Assembly (NCBI GenBank): GCA_002770955.1 | Contig: PCUH01000295.1 | Location: 209 to 11,700 of the forward strand | Source: Flavobacteriales bacterium CG18_big_fil_WC_8_21_14_2_50_32_9 | GTDB taxonomy: Bacteria > Bacteroidota > Bacteroidia > Flavobacteriales_E > Vicingaceae | DNA length: 11,492 nt | Reading direction: 5' to 3' | In this document: positions 7,201-11,492 of the stretch, piece after piece | Layout of the letters: the number at the start of each line of letters is the position of its first letter | How positions within the stretch are numbered: the stretch's first letter is position 1 | Notes under the pieces: generated by a model | Databases searched by the model: none | What the model was told of the DNA's origin: nothing | What the model saw: only the letters and a program-made list of their open reading frames with translations | Program-made: the position numbers and the translations under genes

Positions 7201-7647
7201 GTTATTATGATGACCATGGTGGGTATCATTTCATTGGCAGGAATTGTGGTGAACAATGGAGTGGTTTTATTAGATTATACCGAACTTTTGGTAGAACGAA
7301 AAAAACAAGAAATAGGCATTTCTAAAAAAGAGAAATTACCTGTTAATCATTTGTTTGATGTAATTGTTGAAGGAGGATCTGCCCGTTTACGTCCAGTATT
7401 ATTAACCGCCATAACTACCGTTTTTGGGTTAATTCCATTAGCAATAGGGTTGAATATTGATTTCTTTTCCTTGTTTTCAGAATGGGATGCCAACGTATAT
7501 ATTGGAGGAGATAACGTAATTTTTTGGGGACCATTGGCTTGGACTGTTATTTTTGGGTTAACCTTTGCCACTTTCCTAACCTTAGTAATTGTTCCTGTTT
7601 CTTATTTTATTGTCGAAAAACTTAAGTTGAGGTTGAAAAGAGTGTAA
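4219..7647 (+). CDS. Efflux RND transporter permease subunit (AcrB-like inner-membrane pump)
   Basis: Proton-driven inner-membrane pump of the tripartite system. At 1142 residues it is about 100 longer than AcrB. The RND plan is clear: TM1 about 21-40, first periplasmic porter loop about 41-345, TM2-TM6 about 350-500, TM7 about 588-609, second porter loop about 610-940, TM8-TM12 to the C-terminus. TM4 has MLVDNGIVVVEN, with D412 and N413 at the positions of AcrB D407 and D408. TM10 has GIVVNNGVVLLDY, with N1012 where AcrB has K940. Extra length comes from two additional hydrophobic segments between TM6 and TM7 (about 513-532 and 538-557) and from an extended loop between TM11 and TM12 (about 1079-1104). 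I recall this form as common in Bacteroidota, so it is probably family-typical rather than damaged. The heavy-metal (CzcA) TM4 motif is absent, favouring an organic-compound substrate. It is the last gene of the operon. Confidence 0.95.
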   Translation: MAKSKKIKEFAIASWAIDNKMTIYLMIAILLITGISAYYAMPRESFPEVKETKIYISSVFPGNTSEDMEKLITNPIEEELQNLSDIIKITSTSQEDYSIITVEFGDRYSVEEAKSKVKDKVDIKKASSDWPTFNGSKIEPKVFDLNIAEEMPIININISGDYPVEKLKEYAEYLEKKIELLAEIKQADIRGAQEKEVEIALDVYKMTASKVSFDDVINTISRGNTTISAGNMVMDEQRRTIRVIGEIEEAKELNAFVVKNEHGAVYLRDIASIAFKEKEKTTYARSFGNPVVMLDVKKLSGKNMIEAVEKIKVILEDAKTNYLPKDLSITTSNDQSTKTINQVNDLVNNIIFGILLVVGVLMFFLGFRNALFVGFAIPMSMFMSFTILNLIGYTLNTMVLFALVMGLGMLVDNGIVVVENVLRLMQKENMSRIKAAKRGIGEIATPIIISTATTVAAFVPLGFWPGIMGNFMKIFPITLSIVLGSSLFVALLINSMLTSDFMKTEEKDMTKKFLIKTTSILFVLGVISLFIGNSFKGLGTLMIFSSIILWVYKLFLVKAADYFQTVLLVKMENGYQKFLSFALKGKMPYLFLFGTIGLLFLSFVVFAIAQPKVEFFPDNEPNQVFVYIEYPEGTDISKTNRLTKEIEQKVYAVANNYKDKEGYNYLVESAVSQVGEGAGNPQTDGGSNAEMPHKGKITVSLRESKLRRGKNSKEFMEEVRDAVGSYPGVNISIEKEAAGPPSGYPLNIEIRGKDYNELISTAKELRDAINKLNIPGIEGLKIDVNKSKPVTEVTVDRKKAGELGISVGQVGSQLRRSLFGEKASVYKKDGEDYDVYVRFDELYKHNTNTLYNQRVVFRDPSNGQIKDIPISTLITTNNTSSYTAIKHRDLNRIVTLYSSVKTGYNANEIVGNVKSRLSNFETPAQVDFYFTGQMEEQEKNMSFLMTALFSGLGLILFLLVLQFNSFSKPLIVLMAIVLSFIGVLFGLVIFNMTFVIMMTMVGIISLAGIVVNNGVVLLDYTELLVERKKQEIGISKKEKLPVNHLFDVIVEGGSARLRPVLLTAITTVFGLIPLAIGLNIDFFSLFSEWDANVYIGGDNVIFWGPLAWTVIFGLTFATFLTLVIVPVSYFIVEKLKLRLKRV

Positions 7648-7714
7648 AATTAGTTAACTTACTTATGAATTATTGCACTAGGAATACAAGGAATTACTAT
7701 TTTTCTATATCGCT

Positions 7715-7748
7715 TTTAGAAATTAGAAGTATTATTTTTATACTTTTA
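7715..7748 (+). promoter_or_regulatory. Weak candidate promoter of the M4 protease gene
   Basis: TACTTTTA at 7741-7748 matches seven of eight positions of TAnnTTTG (the six fixed bases except the last G) and lies 27 nt before the ATG. A TTTA at 7715-7718 is a poor -33 match with a long 22-nt spacer. The 128-nt gap after the pump gene, with no visible GC-rich terminator, suggests a separate transcript but does not prove it. Confidence 0.25.
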
Positions 7749-7775
7749 GCTTTCATTTAACTAACAACGTCCTTT

Positions 7776-10700
7776 ATGAATTCAAAAAACACAATTTTAG
7801 CAGTAATATTACTCGCTTGTGGCAGTTTATATGCTCAACGAAATGCCTTAACAACATTTATAAAAGAAAAAAAAGCAACCAATTTTTTTACCTACAAGGA
7901 AAATAATCCTTTAACTGCTGAAGGCTTAGTAACACACCATAAAAACGAATTAGGGCTAAGTGAAAACGATGCTTTAATTAGCCTAAAAAGTGAAACAGAC
8001 CAGTTAGGATTTACTCATTTCAAATACCAACAACAATACAAAGGAATTGAAGTTTATGGAGCTCAATACTTAATACATGAGAAAAATGGGAAAGTGGTTT
8101 CTTCCAATGGAAATTTGGTTAAAGCTATAAATTTCACTAACACACCTTCAGTTGCAGCACAAGTGGCAATTCAGAATGCAATTAAATTTGTAGGAGCAAA
8201 AGAATATATTTGGGAAAACCCTTTGGAAGAACAATTATTGAAGCAACTAAAGAAAGATGCTAATGCCACTTACTTTCCTTTTGCTGAATTGGTTTATTTT
8301 GATAAGTTTTTCACGCAAGTTGGTAGTAATTATAGACTGGCTTATAAAATAGAAGTTTACGCCAAAAAACCCTTATCAAAACAAGATGTTTTTGTTGATG
8401 CTCAAACAGGAAAAGTACTACATACAATAAATAAAATTCATACAACAGAAGTTAGCGGAGTTGCTCAAACTAAATATTCAGGAACACAATCCATACAAGT
8501 TGATTCATTAACAGCAACTTCTTATCGTTTAAGAGAATATGCACGAGGTGGAGGAATTGAAACTTACAATATGTTGCAAGGAACTAATTATGGTGCTGCT
8601 GTAGATTTTACTGACACAGATAATATTTGGAATAACATTAATCCGCAACAAGATGAAGCAGCAACCGATGCACATTGGGCAGCGGAAATGACATACGATT
8701 ATTTTTTTAACAACCATGGAAGAGATAGTTATGATAATTTAGGAAGCACACTTTTTAGTTATGTACATTATGATGTAAATTATGCAAATGCATTTTGGGA
8801 TGGCGTTAGAATGACTTATGGTGATGGAGATGGAACCAACTTTACTGCACTCACTTCATTGGATGTAGGTGGGCATGAAATAACTCATGGAGTTACTGAA
8901 TATGCAGCCAATTTAGTATATCAAAATGAACCTGGAGCATTAAATGAATCTTTTTCGGATATCTTCGGAACAGCCGTTGAGTTTTATGCAAACCCTATAA
9001 ATGCAGATTGGTTTATTGGAGAGGATTTTGATATCAATGGAAATGGTTTTCGCTCTATGTCCGACCCAAATTCTGTAGGTGATCCCGATACTTATTTAGG
9101 TGTAAATTGGGAGTTTACGGCTGTAGATAATGGTGGAGTTCATACCAATTCAAGCGTACAAAACTATTGGTTTTATTTACTCTCTGTTGGCGGAAGTGGA
9201 ATCAATGATAATAATGATTCTTATAATGTAACAGGATTGGGATTAGACTCAGCTGCAGCCATTGCATATCGAAATTTAACTGTTTATTTAACACAATCAT
9301 CTCAATATTGGGATGCTAGAGAAGGAGCTCTACAAGCAGCTGCAGATTTATACGGAACTTGCTCAAATGCAGTTATTGAAACATCTAAAGCTTGGGCTGC
9401 AGTTGGGGTTGGGTTTCCTATTCAAGACTATGATTTAGCATTAATAAACATTGAATCTCCTGCAACTGCTTGTAATTTATCTAATGCTGAAGATGTTGTT
9501 ATTCAAATTAGAAACAATGGTTGCTCCGTAAATTTATTAGCTGGAGATAACATTCCTGTTGCTTTTCAAATTGATGGTGGAGCAATTATTAACGAAATCG
9601 TTACATTAACAACTAATTTGAATGGAGGTGATACATTAACATATACGTTTACTGCTACTGCCGATTTATCTATTGTTGGAGTACATACTATTAATGCATG
9701 GATAGACTACAACTTAGACCCACAAGCTTCAAATGATAGTATATTAAATATGCAAGTGGAGCATAAAATCCAACAAAATGTAGATGTTGCTCTTGTTGAT
9801 GTAATTTCTCCAACCGAAGGATGTTATCTTACAAATGCAGAAAGTGTGAATGTTGCTATACAATTTTTTGGATGCGACTCACTACCTTCAGGTACAAATG
9901 TAGATGTAGAATACCAACTGAATGGGGGTAGTGTTGTAAATGAAACCATTTTACTACCTGTTACCTTATTTCCTCAAGACACCTTGTATTATACATTTAC
10001 AACAACCGTTGATTTAAGTGCAAATGGCACGCATTTACTGGATGTTTGGACTGCTTACAGTTTAGACAACATGAACACGAATGATACCTTGTCGGGTACT
10101 TCAATCAAACACCCTTACCCTTTATCGAACACAGATACACTTACTTTTGAGTCAAATGCTGTTGCATTGGATTCTGTAATTTTAACACAAAATATTGAAT
10201 CTAACGCAAGTATCTCTAATGCATCAGCTTCGACAGGAAATTATGCTTTACGATTAACAGGAGGAGATCCACTAAATTCAAGCATTATTCCTGATTTAGA
10301 TACGGCAAATTTTTGGAGTCGTAATTTGGAATTTGCCGCTTTCGCTAAATTTTGTGTAGATGCTTCCTCTTGGTCGGATGTGTATATGCAATTTGATTTA
10401 AGACAAACCATGTCTATGGTGTATAACTTACAATTTGGACAACCTATTCCTCAGGCAAGTAGTTTAAGAATTGTAGTGAATGGAAACCAAGTAAGCGGAA
10501 CGTATAATCCAACTACAGAAAAGAATGATCCTTTTGTAACAAAAGCACTAAATTTAAGTGCTTATGCTGGCTCTCAATTGGAAATAATTTTTGAATCGAG
10601 AATGGGATTTAGACAATCGGCTGATCCCTTGGCAATTTTAGGAAGTGAAGGCGATAATGCTTATGTAGATAATATTTTGTTCACACAGTTACCAATAGGC

Positions 10701-10970
10701 ATCAAGGAAAACAAAGTAATAGAAAATGTTGATGTTTATCCAAATCCCACAAAAGGAAATGTTTCTATTGAGTTTTTATCAGCATCTAATCAAAAAACAA
10801 ATGTTACAATAATTGATGTATTAGGTAATGTTGTGCGAATTGATGGTTATCAAATTCAACAAGGAAAAAATATTTTAAAAATAGATATCAGCAACCAAGC
10901 GAATGGAATTTATTTTGTGAAAATAGTTTCTAAAGAAGGAAATTATACCGCTAGAATAATAAAAAATTAA
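7776..10970 (+). CDS. Secreted M4-family (thermolysin-type) zinc metalloprotease with T9SS sorting domain
   Basis: An extracellular neutral protease of 1064 residues. A signal peptide (1-20, cleavage after SLYA) is followed by an inhibitory propeptide with FTP and PepSY-like parts (about 45-220; YRLAYKIEVYAK and VFVDAQTGKVLH). The M4 catalytic domain spans about 225-548. H367 and H371 of HEITH plus E391 of the GALNESFSD motif bind zinc, E368 is the catalytic glutamate, and D451 and H456 (DNGGVH) match thermolysin D226 and H231. The spacings (24 and 89 residues from the first His) equal those of thermolysin, so the active site is intact. Two tandem Ig/CARDB-like repeats follow (about 552-660 and 669-780), then a probable jelly-roll/MAM-like domain (about 785-970) and a T9SS type A C-terminal domain (about 980-1064, with DVYPNPTKG at 986-994). 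It is predicted to cross the outer membrane by T9SS and be released or surface-anchored. Transcription appears independent of the efflux operon. Confidence 0.96.
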   Translation: MNSKNTILAVILLACGSLYAQRNALTTFIKEKKATNFFTYKENNPLTAEGLVTHHKNELGLSENDALISLKSETDQLGFTHFKYQQQYKGIEVYGAQYLIHEKNGKVVSSNGNLVKAINFTNTPSVAAQVAIQNAIKFVGAKEYIWENPLEEQLLKQLKKDANATYFPFAELVYFDKFFTQVGSNYRLAYKIEVYAKKPLSKQDVFVDAQTGKVLHTINKIHTTEVSGVAQTKYSGTQSIQVDSLTATSYRLREYARGGGIETYNMLQGTNYGAAVDFTDTDNIWNNINPQQDEAATDAHWAAEMTYDYFFNNHGRDSYDNLGSTLFSYVHYDVNYANAFWDGVRMTYGDGDGTNFTALTSLDVGGHEITHGVTEYAANLVYQNEPGALNESFSDIFGTAVEFYANPINADWFIGEDFDINGNGFRSMSDPNSVGDPDTYLGVNWEFTAVDNGGVHTNSSVQNYWFYLLSVGGSGINDNNDSYNVTGLGLDSAAAIAYRNLTVYLTQSSQYWDAREGALQAAADLYGTCSNAVIETSKAWAAVGVGFPIQDYDLALINIESPATACNLSNAEDVVIQIRNNGCSVNLLAGDNIPVAFQIDGGAIINEIVTLTTNLNGGDTLTYTFTATADLSIVGVHTINAWIDYNLDPQASNDSILNMQVEHKIQQNVDVALVDVISPTEGCYLTNAESVNVAIQFFGCDSLPSGTNVDVEYQLNGGSVVNETILLPVTLFPQDTLYYTFTTTVDLSANGTHLLDVWTAYSLDNMNTNDTLSGTSIKHPYPLSNTDTLTFESNAVALDSVILTQNIESNASISNASASTGNYALRLTGGDPLNSSIIPDLDTANFWSRNLEFAAFAKFCVDASSWSDVYMQFDLRQTMSMVYNLQFGQPIPQASSLRIVVNGNQVSGTYNPTTEKNDPFVTKALNLSAYAGSQLEIIFESRMGFRQSADPLAILGSEGDNAYVDNILFTQLPIGIKENKVIENVDVYPNPTKGNVSIEFLSASNQKTNVTIIDVLGNVVRIDGYQIQQGKNILKIDISNQANGIYFVKIVSKEGNYTARIIKN
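9429..10115 (+). repeat. Two tandem Ig-like protein repeats within the M4 protease
   Basis: The encoded repeats (about residues 552-660 and 669-780) share the pattern DxALxxIxSPxxxCxLxNAExVxxxI near their starts and a D-x-L-x-Y-T-F-T segment later. Each has a cysteine pair 17 residues apart (C566/C583 and C683/C700), which could form one disulfide per repeat. They have diverged at the DNA level, so the duplication is old. Domains of this type in secreted Bacteroidota enzymes usually act as spacers or substrate-binding modules. Confidence 0.6.
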
Positions 10971-11080
10971 GATTAAGAGGATTATAAGTTAGTTGGAGGC
11001 AGCTTAAAAAAAGATATAACTGGACGAAGCATTGAGCGACCTTGATATAAACATTTAATACATTAAAAAAGACAACGACA

Positions 11081-11492
11081 ATGAGATTTGTACTGACGGT
11101 CTTATTACTCCTAACAAATGTTCAAATTATCTTTGGACAAGAAAACAAAACTACATTAAAGTATGGGGTTTACGGAATATACTCAGAACCTGAAATCTTT
11201 GGGAGACACTCAATATGGGAAAGACGAACCATATATTATTCTTACTATACAAAACCTTGGCATGAGTTGGAAATTTATGAAAACGGAACATTTAGGTTTC
11301 ATGAAAAATATGGTGAATTAAGGTCTTTGAATTACATTGGCAAGTATAAAATTAAGAAAGATAAAATTATTCTGTATAATTTCAAAAATGACAAATCCAG
11401 ACCGATTCCAACGAAATTTCATATAAGAGAAAACCAATTATGCACTATAAAAAAAACTGAAATTTGCTATGAATGGCAAGAAAAATCAAGAG
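11081..11492 (+). CDS. Partial CDS: small secreted protein of unknown function (3' end outside window)
   Basis: An ATG at 11081 opens a frame of 137 codons that reaches the window end without a stop, so the gene is truncated only by the window. Residues 1-19 form a signal peptide (MRFVLTVLLLLTNVQIIFG, cleavage probably before Q20). The mature part is rich in aromatic and charged residues and predicted beta-strands, including an ELEIYENGTFRF...YIGKYKIKKDKIIL pattern (about 63-98) typical of small beta-barrel or lipocalin-like secreted Bacteroidota proteins. Two cysteines (C121 and C128) occur near the end of what is visible. No catalytic motif is seen and I do not recognise the family. It lies 110 nt after the protease gene; that gap holds no clear promoter or terminator. 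Frame openness, the signal peptide and sensible composition support it being real. Confidence 0.72.
   Translation, partial: MRFVLTVLLLLTNVQIIFGQENKTTLKYGVYGIYSEPEIFGRHSIWERRTIYYSYYTKPWHELEIYENGTFRFHEKYGELRSLNYIGKYKIKKDKIILYNFKNDKSRPIPTKFHIRENQLCTIKKTEICYEWQEKSR

Noticed and set aside
7648..7775. Rho-independent terminator after the efflux operon
   Set aside because: Only an 8-bp AT-rich palindrome (AGTTAACT, 7652-7659) is present, with no GC-rich stem or following T-run.
7867..7889. A8 and T7 homopolymer tracts early in the protease gene, and a T8 tract at 8702-8709, as phase-variation switches
   Set aside because: Tracts of 7-8 are frequent throughout this AT-rich sequence, and the frame is intact through all of them; nothing singles these out.
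994..10970. The efflux operon and the secreted protease as one functional system
   Set aside because: The protease has its own signal peptide and T9SS tail and so does not need the tripartite pump; a 128-nt gap separates them and no shared regulatory site was seen.
10977..11045. Short open stretch (VGGSLKKDITGRSIERP and stop) as a gene remnant between the protease and the last gene
   Set aside because: It has no start codon, is about 22 codons long, and matches nothing I recognise; it is within chance expectation.

Overview
The window reads as a chromosomal segment from a low-GC member of the Bacteroidota, probably a Flavobacteriales-type organism. This is inferred from four things. The large secreted protease ends in a type IX secretion (T9SS) sorting domain. 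The genes lack Shine-Dalgarno sequences and have A-rich leaders. Several upstream regions carry matches to the Bacteroidota -7 promoter box TAnnTTTG. The efflux pump has the long RND form I associate with this phylum. All recognised genes are on the + strand.

Layout: (1) 1-330 is non-coding, with a REP-like palindrome cut by the window edge and a promoter for the next gene. (2) 331-756 is aroQ, a type II 3-dehydroquinase of the shikimate pathway. (3) 757-993 is an intergenic control region. It holds three degenerate 32-bp tandem units, within which lies a 28-bp near-palindrome (12 of 14 pairs matching), and a -7 box only 5 nt before the next start codon. (4) 994-7647 is a tight four-gene operon: TetR-family regulator, TolC-like outer-membrane factor, lipoprotein membrane-fusion protein and RND inner-membrane pump. 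(5) 7776-10970 is a secreted M4 (thermolysin-type) metalloprotease with signal peptide, propeptide, complete catalytic site, two tandem Cys-paired Ig-like repeats, a probable jelly-roll domain and a T9SS C-terminal domain. (6) 11081 to the window end is the 5' part of a small secreted protein of unknown function.

How the genes work together: tolC, the fusion protein and the RND pump supply all three layers of a tripartite exporter. The TetR regulator at the head of the operon most likely represses it by binding the repeat/dyad region upstream. The substrate cannot be read from the sequence. aroQ and the protease look like independent transcription units.

I see no clearly new multi-gene system. 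The items most worth checking are the 32-bp-period repeat array with its embedded dyad, a GC-rich palindromic element inserted in frame inside tolC that resembles the palindrome at the window start, and the possibly leaderless tetR transcript.
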